Assembly (NCBI RefSeq): GCF_900107415.1
Contig: NZ_FNPX01000013.1
Span: 41,516 to 105,515 of the forward strand
Direction of reading: 5' to 3'
Origin: Jannaschia faecimaris
GTDB lineage: Bacteria; Pseudomonadota; Alphaproteobacteria; Rhodobacterales; Rhodobacteraceae
Length of the DNA: 64,000 bases
Shown: piece by piece, positions 42,652 through 50,584 of the stretch
How the letters are laid out: every line of letters starts with the position of its first letter
Numbering within the stretch: the stretch's first letter is position 1
The notes under the pieces: generated by a model
Told to the model about the DNA's origin: nothing
The model's input: the letters and a program-made list of their open reading frames with translations, nothing else
Databases searched by the model: none
Position numbers and translations under genes: made by a program

Positions 42652-44016
42652 TTACGCAGTCGCGCCAAACCGACAAGCCGGATCGACGGCGCGCGCGATC
42701 ATCTGCCGACGGGTGGCGGAATATCGGTCTTCGTACCCGCCGCGCCGCGCCGTGCGATCCGACAGGAGGGCCTCTACCTCGTGCAGCCGCCCGGCACGCA
42801 ACCCCGCGTCGATCGTAATGCGTTCGAAGACATCGCGCTGCGCGTGGCTGCCGCCGGCCCCCTGCATGTGCGGGCGAGCCTTGGTCAGCGCAGCAAACGC
42901 AAGGCCGTAATCCCCATCACCAAACGCCTCAAGCCCGCGCGCGGCATTCAGGCCCGGAACGGCCATCCGCTTTTCCACCTCGTTTCCCGACCGGCTCGCA
43001 TCCGTTGCAAGACGCGACATCATGCGTGCGATGCCGTCGTCCCGGTTCTCATGGCTTAGCGCCAGAAGGTAATGCAGGTCGGCAAAGATCAGGCAGCCAT
43101 CTTCAGTTCGGTTTTCGGCCAGGTCGGCCAATTCCTCCCAGCGGTCGCTCACGTCGACACCCTCCAGCTCCAGACGCGAGAGCAGCGACGTCGCGTTGGA
43201 TATATCGCGGTAATCGTCCGTCTTTTCGGACCGGACGTGTGTGTCATAAAGCTCCAGAACAGCATCCATACGACCAAGCTCCAGCATCATCAGCGCCTTG
43301 TGCCACCAGACGTGAAAGCGGAAATTATTGCAGTGCGCCCAAGCGGCCTCCCGCCCGTCCAGCCACTCAAGCCCCCCTTTCGCATCGGCCGTCATGTCGT
43401 GCACATGCGCCACCGCGTGAAGGCCCCAAGCATCGTCCGGGGCCAAAGTGAGCGCCGCGCGACCCGCAAGTGCGGCACGAGCGTAATCGCCCGTCTCCTC
43501 CAGTGCGAAAGCGTGACACCCCAAAAGGTAGCCCCGGCCCGCATGATCATCGCGATAACGCGGCAGCACGGCTTCAATCGACTGGCGCATCCCCGCACCA
43601 TCGCCCAAGACAAAGCGCAACGCATGGCTCAGCTTCATGGCAAGCGTGTCTGTCGGCGCGACCTCAAGGATAGCCTCCAAAGCCAGTACCGCATTGGTGA
43701 TGTTGCCAGCCAACACATGTTGCAGCGCACCGATGAACCCTCGTTCCCGTGCATTCGCATCACTGATCAGTGTTTCTGCCTTCGAGAGGGCAATTGCCGC
43801 GTCGGACAACAACTCCCGTCGCCCAAGCAGCGCGTAAAACAGGCCTTTGATTGCGTAAGCGGCCCCGTATTCAGGGGCAATATCCAGCAGTTTGCCCAGA
43901 TGACCCGGCGTCGATGCTCCATGTGCCATGAAAGCCCGGCTCATGGCATTCCATTCGGTCACGGCGTCGGCGTCGGCCAGGGTGACGGGTTGTTCGAAAA
44001 GATCGTAGCGGGACAT
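42652..44016 (-). CDS. Tetratricopeptide repeat protein, TTC38-like
   Basis: A 454-residue all-helical repeat protein with no signal peptide. Repeat-like units include AAYAIKGLFYALLGRRELLSDAAIALSKAE, ALQHVLAGNITNAVLALEAILEVAPTDTLAMKLSHALRFV, GYLLGCHAFALEETGDYARAALAGRAALTLAPDDAWGLHAVAHV and NNFRFHVWWHKALMMLELGRMDAVLELYD, as in TTC38 proteins. Function unknown. It sits 32 bases upstream of opgC on the same strand and 164 bases downstream of a CoA-transferase gene, so it may belong to either unit. Confidence 0.75.
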   Translation of the reverse strand: MSRYDLFEQPVTLADADAVTEWNAMSRAFMAHGASTPGHLGKLLDIAPEYGAAYAIKGLFYALLGRRELLSDAAIALSKAETLISDANARERGFIGALQHVLAGNITNAVLALEAILEVAPTDTLAMKLSHALRFVLGDGAGMRQSIEAVLPRYRDDHAGRGYLLGCHAFALEETGDYARAALAGRAALTLAPDDAWGLHAVAHVHDMTADAKGGLEWLDGREAAWAHCNNFRFHVWWHKALMMLELGRMDAVLELYDTHVRSEKTDDYRDISNATSLLSRLELEGVDVSDRWEELADLAENRTEDGCLIFADLHYLLALSHENRDDGIARMMSRLATDASRSGNEVEKRMAVPGLNAARGLEAFGDGDYGLAFAALTKARPHMQGAGGSHAQRDVFERITIDAGLRAGRLHEVEALLSDRTARRGGYEDRYSATRRQMIARAVDPACRFGATA

Positions 44017-44180
44017 GGCGGCTCCGGAAAGGAAAGGCGTAAAGTGTTAACCGGACACCTATCGAGAGGTCGCCAAACCACCTATACCCCAACCGCTTGC
44101 ATGACGGACTCGTGAGGTTCTGTCATCTTGGTTGGCAAAAATTCTTGCAATAACGCCAGCTTCTGCCCGGATTACGCACA

Positions 44181-45398
44181 TCAGTCGTCGGCGAAAGGAT
44201 CATCCGTCGCAAGACGCCCTGTATCGGCTCCGAAGTGCGGCGGCGGCGCGCGGTAGGTTATTGGCGTCGCCGACAGATGCAGAGGATTGCCGATCAGCGG
44301 CAAAGTCAATTCGCCCGATGCGCCACTTGTCGTCATGTCCAGGTTCAGACCTCTTGCTGCGGCCTGATCCGAGGCAAAGACCTGCGGCAGGGTCTGCACG
44401 GGACCGACGGGCACCTTCACGGCTTCCAGCGCTGCAATCACCGCGTCGGTCGTCATCGCCCGGACTGCGGGGACGAGATACGCGGCCAACGTGTCACGAT
44501 GCGCCAGGCGCGCGGGGTTGGTCGCATAACGGTCGTCCTGCGGCAGTTTATCAAGTTTAAGAACGCTACAGAAGCGATTGAATTGCCTGTCATTCCCTAC
44601 TGCTATGATGACATGGCCATCCGTCGTTTCGTAAACTCCGTACGGCACGATATTCGGATGACCGTTGCCGCGCCGCGCAGGCGCTTGTCCCGAAAGGCGC
44701 GTATTCACGCCTTCGTTGATCATCCAGGCGACCTGACTGTCGACCAAGGCAACATCGACTTGCTGTCCCTCGCCCGTTGCCTCCGCGTGGCGAAGGGCGG
44801 CCAGGATTCCGACGGTCGCGTACATGCCGCACATCACATCTGCGATTCCCACTCCGACTTTCATCGGGGCACCATCCGGCTCTCCGGTCAGGGACATGAT
44901 CCCACCGTAGCCCTGCGCCATGAGGTCGTAGCCGGGCTTCGAGGCATTCGGCCCCGTTTGCCCGTACCCCGAGATCGAGCCATAGACGAGCCGTGGGTTC
45001 ACAGTTTTCAACGACGCGTAGTCCAACCCGTACTTCGCCAAGCCACCCGGCTTGAAGTTCTCCAGCAGGATGTCCGCAAGTCCGGCCAACCGACGCACCT
45101 CGGCCTGGCCCTCGGCGCTGGCAATATTGATCGCCACCGACAGTTTGTTACGATTTGCACACATGAAGTATGCTGATAAATCCGTATCTTCCGCGCCGTC
45201 CTTCACGTAAGGCGGCCCCCACTGCCGTGTATCATCACCGCCCGTCGCAGGGTTTTCAACCTTGAGAACCGTAGCCCCCAGATCCCCGAGCAACTGCGTG
45301 CAGGTCGGTCCGGCAAGGATGCGGCTCAGGTCAAGAACGCGCACCCCTGCAAGGGGGCCATTTGCGGTTCCGCGCGGCGTGTCAGATACGGCCATCAT
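44181..45398 (-). CDS. CaiB/BaiF family III CoA-transferase
   Basis: A 405-residue family III CoA-transferase. The N-terminus GPLAGVRVLDLSRILAGPTCTQLLGDLGATVLKVENP is typical, then SVAINIASAEGQAEVRRLAGLADILLENFKPGGLAKYGLDY, YGSISGYGQTGP, and the likely catalytic Asp in GVGIADVMCGMY. The start at 45398 has a GGAAAG site and overlaps the TPP-enzyme stop by 17 bases. It moves CoA between carboxylic acids. Its pairing with a TPP enzyme recalls formyl-CoA transferase with oxalyl-CoA decarboxylase, but neither partner matches that pair closely. Confidence 0.85.
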   Translation of the reverse strand: MMAVSDTPRGTANGPLAGVRVLDLSRILAGPTCTQLLGDLGATVLKVENPATGGDDTRQWGPPYVKDGAEDTDLSAYFMCANRNKLSVAINIASAEGQAEVRRLAGLADILLENFKPGGLAKYGLDYASLKTVNPRLVYGSISGYGQTGPNASKPGYDLMAQGYGGIMSLTGEPDGAPMKVGVGIADVMCGMYATVGILAALRHAEATGEGQQVDVALVDSQVAWMINEGVNTRLSGQAPARRGNGHPNIVPYGVYETTDGHVIIAVGNDRQFNRFCSVLKLDKLPQDDRYATNPARLAHRDTLAAYLVPAVRAMTTDAVIAALEAVKVPVGPVQTLPQVFASDQAAARGLNLDMTTSGASGELTLPLIGNPLHLSATPITYRAPPPHFGADTGRLATDDPFADD

Positions 45399-46989
45399 AG
45401 GCTTTCCGGTCAATTTCACAGGCAATCAGTGTGAACGTATCGGCTTTGAGCGCCGTGTCCATGGCAACGCGCAGGCCGGCGCGGTCGCGCACGGTCACGC
45501 CGTACCCACCGAAGGCGCGCGCAACGGCTGCATGATCGGTCGCGCCGAAATCGACGCCGACATTCCGCATTTGGCGCTGTCTCTGCTTCAACTCGATCAG
45601 GGCGAGGCTGCGGTCAACAAACACGACGAATACGACCGGCAGGCCCAATGCGGCGGCCGAGGCCAGCTCCCCCGCAACCATCAGGAACCCGGCGTCCCCC
45701 ATGAACCCGACGACGGCACGATCGGGGGCGGCCCGCTTGACCCCAAGAGCCAAAGGCAGCGCGCATCCCATCGTGCACAGGCCGGACGACTGCAACAAGC
45801 CGCGCGGGCCGTCGCAGTCCCACATCTGGCTGAGCAGGATGCGATGTGCCCCGGAGTCGGCGGTGGCGATCGTGCCGGGTGGGCAGGCATGGCGGCAAAC
45901 GTCAACGACCGCCCCTGGCCCCCAATCTTCGGCGGCGAAATCGGCCTTGAGCGCCGCACGCACCTCTCCGCAATCCCAGACCTGAGGGACATCGACATCT
46001 GCCCGGATAACATCGAGCGTCGCGCCTACGGGGGCGATAACCTCCAGCGTGGCCCCGTGCATACCGTGCAGGTTCACGTCGTGCGCGACATCGAGGACGT
46101 GTTGCGTTTCCGGGTCCCAGACGCCGCGCCAGCCGGGGCGCATCTCGATCGGGTCGTAGCCCGCCAGAATGATCAGGTCGGCAGCCCGGAAAAGCGGCAA
46201 CAGGTGCTTGTCTGCCTTGGGCGACAATCCAGCCCCACCAAGGGCGAGCGGATGCGCCTCATCCAGAATGCCCTTGGCCTTGTAGGTCGTTACCAGCGGG
46301 ATTGAACGGGTTTCGCAGAACGCCTTTATCGCGGCCCCTGCATCGTCCTTCACCGCATCCAGTCCGGCCAGCATTATCGGGCGTTTCGCCTCGGCCAGCC
46401 AACCACGTGCCGTGGCAAGGGCATCCCGTCCGATCGAGCCGGGCGCACTGTCCACCCGCACGACCATTTCCGAGGTTACCGGCGCATCCGCGACCGAGAT
46501 TGGAACATCGACATGCACAGGTCCCGCGCGCCCGCCTGCCCCACCCGTCGCGATACGCACCGCCTTGTCGGCCTGTACGGCGGCGGCCCCGGGCGTCAGA
46601 GTGAACGTTGCCTTGGTGATCGGTGCAAAAACCGCTCGGTGATCAAGAACCTGATGATTATAGGTCTCCGCCTCGTCCGGATCGACACAACCCGTCAGCA
46701 CGATCAATGGCACACGGTCCTGCTCGGCGTTGGCCACGACATTCACGCCGTTCATTGCGCCCGGCCCAACGGTGGCAACCAAGATCGCAGGCGCACCGTC
46801 GGTGTGGTGCCCCCCCTCGGCCATGAACCCGGCGGCGTTCTCGTGGTGGCAGAGAATGAATTCGATGCCCGCCGCTTCCAGCGCATCAATGAGGGTCAGA
46901 ACCTCTCCGCCGGGCATTCCGAAAGCCCGGCGGCAACCGGCATGGTAAAGGCGACGCGCAAGGGCATCGGCGGCGAGAATAGTGCTCAT
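45382..46989 (-). CDS. Thiamine-pyrophosphate enzyme, acetolactate-synthase-like
   Basis: A 535-residue TPP enzyme in the acetolactate synthase/decarboxylase superfamily. The N-terminal domain has the catalytic Glu in LCHHENAAGFMAEG and GPGAMNGVNVVANAEQDRVPLIVLTG. The C-terminal domain has SSGLCTMGCALPLALGVKRA and the cofactor motif MGDAGFLMVAGELASAAALGLPVVFVVFVDRSLALIEL. There GDA replaces GDG and VD stands where NN or ND is usual, so the metal site is atypical. The ATG at 46989 is used because homology starts there. The coupled CoA-transferase suggests action on a 2-oxo acid or 2-hydroxyacyl-CoA; substrate unknown. Confidence 0.78.
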   Translation of the reverse strand: MSTILAADALARRLYHAGCRRAFGMPGGEVLTLIDALEAAGIEFILCHHENAAGFMAEGGHHTDGAPAILVATVGPGAMNGVNVVANAEQDRVPLIVLTGCVDPDEAETYNHQVLDHRAVFAPITKATFTLTPGAAAVQADKAVRIATGGAGGRAGPVHVDVPISVADAPVTSEMVVRVDSAPGSIGRDALATARGWLAEAKRPIMLAGLDAVKDDAGAAIKAFCETRSIPLVTTYKAKGILDEAHPLALGGAGLSPKADKHLLPLFRAADLIILAGYDPIEMRPGWRGVWDPETQHVLDVAHDVNLHGMHGATLEVIAPVGATLDVIRADVDVPQVWDCGEVRAALKADFAAEDWGPGAVVDVCRHACPPGTIATADSGAHRILLSQMWDCDGPRGLLQSSGLCTMGCALPLALGVKRAAPDRAVVGFMGDAGFLMVAGELASAAALGLPVVFVVFVDRSLALIELKQRQRQMRNVGVDFGATDHAAVARAFGGYGVTVRDRAGLRVAMDTALKADTFTLIACEIDRKAYDGRI

Positions 46990-47026
46990 GGGGTCCGTTA
47001 CCCTTCCGTGGGCTGGGGCAATTGGG

Positions 47027-47500
47027 TTACTGGACGGCCGCCTCAGACACGACCGCAAAGGCCGCGTCCAATTCCGCGGCGATCTCGGCAAGACCGGGCG
47101 CGTCAGCCGCGTAAGGGGCGAGTACGCTGGACGGAGTCTTGTAGCTAAGCGTCGCGGTCCCATCGGCGTTTTCCGTTACATAGACGCGGATCGGAGCCTC
47201 GATCATCGCTGCCGTGCTCAGCCGCAGCGTCCGGACCGCGAAATCGTTGTTGAATAGGCCTATGACCCGGTTTCCGGGGATCTCGATGCCACGACCGGCT
47301 GCGGCATCTGTCGGACCGGCCATGGTCACAACTGCCATTTTGCCCGCCTTCGCGGCAGCACGTGTGTCATCGACAAGAGTATCGAAGTTCTTGTCTGTCG
47401 GAGTCACGACCCAGCTGTCTCGGGGCTGCATATCCAAAACAGCCTGCGCCGCGACGGGATGGGCCAAGACAAGGCAGGTGGCGATGAGGCGGATCAGCAT
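47027..47500 (-). CDS. Exported DUF302 protein
   Basis: A 157-residue protein with a signal peptide (MLIRLIATCLVLAHPVAAQA) and a DUF302 domain: FDTLVDDTRAAAKAGKMAVVTMAG, IPGNRVIGLFNNDFAVRTLRLSTAAMIEAPIRVYVTEN and GTATLSYKTPSSVLAPY. DUF302 proteins are small periplasmic or lipid-linked proteins of unknown function. The ATG at 47500 begins the signal. It lies 37 bases upstream of the TPP-enzyme gene on the same strand. Confidence 0.8.
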   Translation of the reverse strand: MLIRLIATCLVLAHPVAAQAVLDMQPRDSWVVTPTDKNFDTLVDDTRAAAKAGKMAVVTMAGPTDAAAGRGIEIPGNRVIGLFNNDFAVRTLRLSTAAMIEAPIRVYVTENADGTATLSYKTPSSVLAPYAADAPGLAEIAAELDAAFAVVSEAAVQ

Positions 47501-47628
47501 GGCGTGCCCTTTCTGAAGTTTGTACCACTTGAAGACCACGACGCCATCCTCACGGCAACGGTGCGCAGTTCACACTTCGGTCAGATTGCGACTTGCGCCG
47601 CCTAAATGCTTTGCATAGACCCACCGGC

Positions 47629-47718
47629 GGACAGGTGGCCGAGTGGTCGAAGGCGCGCGCCTGGAAAGTGCGTAGGCGGGTGACCGTCTCGAGGGTTCGA
47701 ATCCCTTCCTGTCCGCCA
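47629..47718 (+). tRNA. tRNA-Ser (GGA anticodon)
   Basis: A class II tRNA with acceptor stem GGACAGG/CCTGTCC, discriminator G and encoded CCA. Anticodon stem CGCGC/GTGCG encloses the loop CTGGAAA (anticodon GGA), followed by a long variable arm and the T-arm GAGGGTTCGAATCCCTTC. tRNA-Ser genes are common integration sites for islands, and the DNA that follows is decayed and non-coding. Confidence 0.95.
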
Positions 47719-48288
47719 CACCGCCCGGTTAAGCGCTTGTAAATTAATGATTTTTCAAGCGTCTTACGGTATCTGTCCCCAAATCTGCCCCCAAGCCAGT
47801 TTAACCGCTGAGCGCAAATCGGTGTGTTGAGAAGGCATCTAGATCAAGTACTCGCAGTGCCAGCGGATCTCGTAACAACGACCGTCGAACTTGCACGAAC
47901 GGATTTGTAGGCCCAGCCTTGTTGAAGGCGTGCGCCTTCGTGACACCCAAATGCATCTGCGTGGTTGACCGTCAGCATGCGCTGCATGCCCCTAATTCAA
48001 CTCAGAATTCACCAGAACCTTGGGGCTGCCTTCCAAAGAATAATTCAAGGGTCCGCGGTTCCCGGCCGGTCCGTAAGAGGCGGCCGGAGCGTTGTCGCTC
48101 CCAAGGCTTGTACACCAAGATCAAAGACCACGATTCTTTCCTGACCTTCGGAAGCGACGGGCTTTCTACCGTTTCGGTGGCTTCTCATTCTCGTTCTTAC
48201 CGAACGGCACATGGACCTTTGACTGCGGAGGCAGCGAAGATCGGGCCTCCTCCTCGTGGAGGGGCTAGCCGAGCAGGTACTCTCCGGC
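47719..48288. other. Decayed non-coding region after tRNA-Ser
   Basis: About 570 bases with no gene I can support in any frame. Short open frames on both strands lack recognisable domains. The motif CTGTCCCCAAATCTGCCCCC soon after the tRNA (about 47773-47792) resembles sequence often seen next to tRNA-targeting integrase genes, but no integrase is present. Confidence 0.4.
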
Positions 48289-48600
48289 CTCACGTGGCGT
48301 GATCTGCTTCTTCATCGAGGCTTACGGTTCTCGGGAATGATCGGGCATCAGTTTGCCACATCGGGTCCGACGGTCCCGTGATCGATGACGGATGTTCGCT
48401 TTGAGAGCTCCGGCTGACTTCGATGACGTCGTTCAGAGGAGTGCAACCCACCTCTGGTGCCGGGCCGCCTCAGCCGGCGGCCTGATCGATTAATATCGCA
48501 GGTCAGAGGTTTTGCCACGAGAACTGCGTCCCCTCGGGCCTTGTTACGGGCATACGGAAACATGCCCACGTAAGTGAGTAGAAGGCCGCCTTCGCTGGTG
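48289..48600. repeat. Long direct repeat, copy 1 (left flank of sugar locus)
   Basis: From 48289 the sequence CTCACGTGGCGTGATCTGCT onward is identical to copy 2 (63474) for about 150 bases, to about 48439. It then continues with roughly 80-90% similarity to near 48600, interrupted by small differences. On the minus strand it opens a short frame MKKQITPRE that runs out of the repeat and stops. No transposase is visible. Identity of the element is unknown. Confidence 0.85.
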
Positions 48601-48693
48601 GGCTTATAGCATTGTCCCACCGTGTTCGCATTCGCTTTCGCCCTCGCGGGACCCGTGATCTTCCGATTATCTGTCGTGAGACTAAATAATCGT

Positions 48694-49545
48694 TCAGATC
48701 AGCCCGTATTGCGCCGCCTTGTTTCGAAGAAACGGCAATCCACGATCAAGCACGATATCGCGGCTTTCCGCGACCGGCCGCCAAACAGCGAGGCCGCGAG
48801 CGATTTCAGGCGGCATATTGATGAAACTCTCCATCGCGAGGCCACCCTCAAACCCGACGGCCGCCAGCGCGCCATAGACCTCATCCCACCGCACGTTGCC
48901 CGCGCCGGGCGTACCCCGGTCCGACTCCGACAGGTGGATGTAAGCAAGATGCTCACGCGCCTCAAGCACGCCCATGGCCATGCCGCGCTCCTCAATGTTC
49001 ATGTGATAGGTGTCGAGGTGCAGGAACAGGTTGGGCGCGCCGATGCGTTCGATCATCTCGGCACCCTGACGCGCGGTGTTGATTAGGTGCGTCTCGTAGC
49101 GGTTCACCGGTTCGATCCCGAACCGCATCCCCAGTTTCGCCGCATGTTTCGCCGCCCGCTCCAGCGTAACAGCAACGTGGTCTAGTTCCTGCGCGGTCGC
49201 CGGCAGGCCGGAAATCTCCCCGATACCGCCATACGTCACTCCCGATAGCGCCTCCGCGCCCATCGCATGGGCCACGTTCAGTGCATTAGTCAGGAAGGCA
49301 ACCGCGCCATCCGGCCCGTTCCGCGATGGCCAGACAGCGCGCGGGAGGCCGAGCGAGCATACGGCGGACAAACCCGCGCCGTCCAACAGCCGCCGCGAAG
49401 CTGCCGCATCCACCATGTCGGGCGACAGCAGCGCGATCTCAATAAAGTCGAACCCATAAGCCACTGCCGCCGCAACCGCCTGTTCTGACCCGGCCTTGTC
49501 CCAGGCCATCGTCCACATGCTCGTATGAACTCCAAATCCCTTCAT
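48694..49545 (-). CDS. D-tagatose/D-psicose 3-epimerase-like TIM-barrel isomerase
   Basis: A 283-residue xylose-isomerase-like TIM barrel. E145 (FGIEPVNRYE), D178 (LHLDTYHMN), H204 (AYIHLSES) and E239 (AMESFIN) have exactly the spacing (33, 26, 35) of the metal-binding E152, D185, H211 and E246 of D-tagatose 3-epimerase. It should isomerise or epimerise a ketose or its phosphate at C3, with Mn2+ or Co2+. The start has a GGAGGATGGGAC site and overlaps the regulator stop by 4 bases, so both are co-transcribed. Confidence 0.85.
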   Translation of the reverse strand: MKGFGVHTSMWTMAWDKAGSEQAVAAAVAYGFDFIEIALLSPDMVDAAASRRLLDGAGLSAVCSLGLPRAVWPSRNGPDGAVAFLTNALNVAHAMGAEALSGVTYGGIGEISGLPATAQELDHVAVTLERAAKHAAKLGMRFGIEPVNRYETHLINTARQGAEMIERIGAPNLFLHLDTYHMNIEERGMAMGVLEAREHLAYIHLSESDRGTPGAGNVRWDEVYGALAAVGFEGGLAMESFINMPPEIARGLAVWRPVAESRDIVLDRGLPFLRNKAAQYGLI

Positions 49546-50477
49546 GTCCCATCCTCCATCAATATGCGTGCCAGAGTCTCGTCCGCGACGATCCGGTCCA
49601 CGAACCCGGCGCGCAATACCGCGCGCGCCGCCGCTGCCTTGGCCACACCTGCAGCCAACAACGTGACCTCCGCCCGCTTCAGATCGTCAAGCCCGATGGC
49701 CGGGGTTCGGTCGTTCAGGTCAACCGGGGCCAGCGTTCCGTCGGCGCGCAGGAACTTGCCGGTCGTGTCCGCCACGACACCCGCCCGCTCCAACGCCGCC
49801 AGATCAGCGTCGTTGAGCACCCCGGATGACGTCAGAAGCGCATCGCGCCCCCCTTCGCCCACAGAAACGATCATGTGGCGCGCGCCACGCGCCGCCTCCA
49901 AGGCCTCCCTTACCAAGCGCTGCCGCATCAGAACGGCCGCATCCTCCACCGTGTCAGCCAGAAACGGCGCGGGCAGGAACAGCGCCTGCCCCCCTGCTAC
50001 CGCGGCGATGCGCGCGCAGACGTCGATTGGCCCCTCCGGCCCCGTGCGCACCATCGCGCCCATCAGGGACACCACACGCAGGTCCGGGTTGTTCAGCCCG
50101 GTCAGCGCATCGGCCATTGCCGAAAGCGTCCGTCCCCAACCAACCCCGACCGTCATCGGACCCGTTGCCGCGACGCGCGAGAACCAGCGGGCCGCGACCA
50201 TTCCGACGGCCTGTCTGCTGGCGGATGCATCGGTGCCATCATCGGGCGCGATCAGCGCATCGCGCAACCCGAACCGCACCCGCAGCGCCTCTGCAAGCGC
50301 CAGAGTTCCGACACTGCGATGATCCAGGGTCACAATCACCTCGCCCGCCGCCTTGGCGTCGGACAGAAGGCGCAGCACCTTGAACCGCGACAGACCCAGG
50401 CGCTGGCCAACCTCACCCTGGCTAAGACCACCGACATGATAGAGCCATGCCGCGCGGATACGGATGTCGTCGTCCAT
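49542..50477 (-). CDS. SorC/LsrR-family sugar-binding transcriptional regulator
   Basis: A 311-residue SorC-family regulator. An N-terminal helix-turn-helix (IRAAWLYHVGGLSQGEVGQRLGLSRFKVLRLLSDAKAAGEV) is joined to a phosphosugar-binding domain with GVGWGRTLSAMADAL, VVSLMGAMVRTGPEGPIDVCARIAAVAGGQALFLPAPFLAD, VSVGEGG and LLAAGVAKAAAARAVLRAGFVDRIVAD. Relatives are LsrR, EryD and DeoR-like SorC proteins that respond to phosphorylated ligands. It is divergent from the FGGY kinase and close to the GCACAATTGTGC palindrome. The kinase product is the likely effector. Confidence 0.87.
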   Translation of the reverse strand: MDDDIRIRAAWLYHVGGLSQGEVGQRLGLSRFKVLRLLSDAKAAGEVIVTLDHRSVGTLALAEALRVRFGLRDALIAPDDGTDASASRQAVGMVAARWFSRVAATGPMTVGVGWGRTLSAMADALTGLNNPDLRVVSLMGAMVRTGPEGPIDVCARIAAVAGGQALFLPAPFLADTVEDAAVLMRQRLVREALEAARGARHMIVSVGEGGRDALLTSSGVLNDADLAALERAGVVADTTGKFLRADGTLAPVDLNDRTPAIGLDDLKRAEVTLLAAGVAKAAAARAVLRAGFVDRIVADETLARILMEDGT

Positions 50478-50549
50478 GACCCCTCCCCCCTCGATTCAGC
50501 CTTCGCTTGACCAGACTTCTGAGGCATCTTACACAAATGATAACGCTAC

Positions 50550-50561
50550 GCACAATTGTGC
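50550..50561. promoter_or_regulatory. Palindromic operator between SorC regulator and kinase operon
   Basis: GCACAATTGTGC is a perfect 12-bp palindrome in the 107-base divergent intergenic region, 24 bases before the kinase ATG. It is the best candidate site for the SorC-family regulator and would overlap the kinase promoter or leader. Confidence 0.6.
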
Positions 50562-50584
50562 AGATGCAACAGGGGAGGGCGCGC

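Noticed and set aside
48045..48293. Short frames in the decayed region between tRNA-Ser and repeat copy 1
   Set aside because: No recognisable domain, no ribosome site, low-complexity Arg/Ser-rich translation. A transposase or integrase remnant was considered but not supported.
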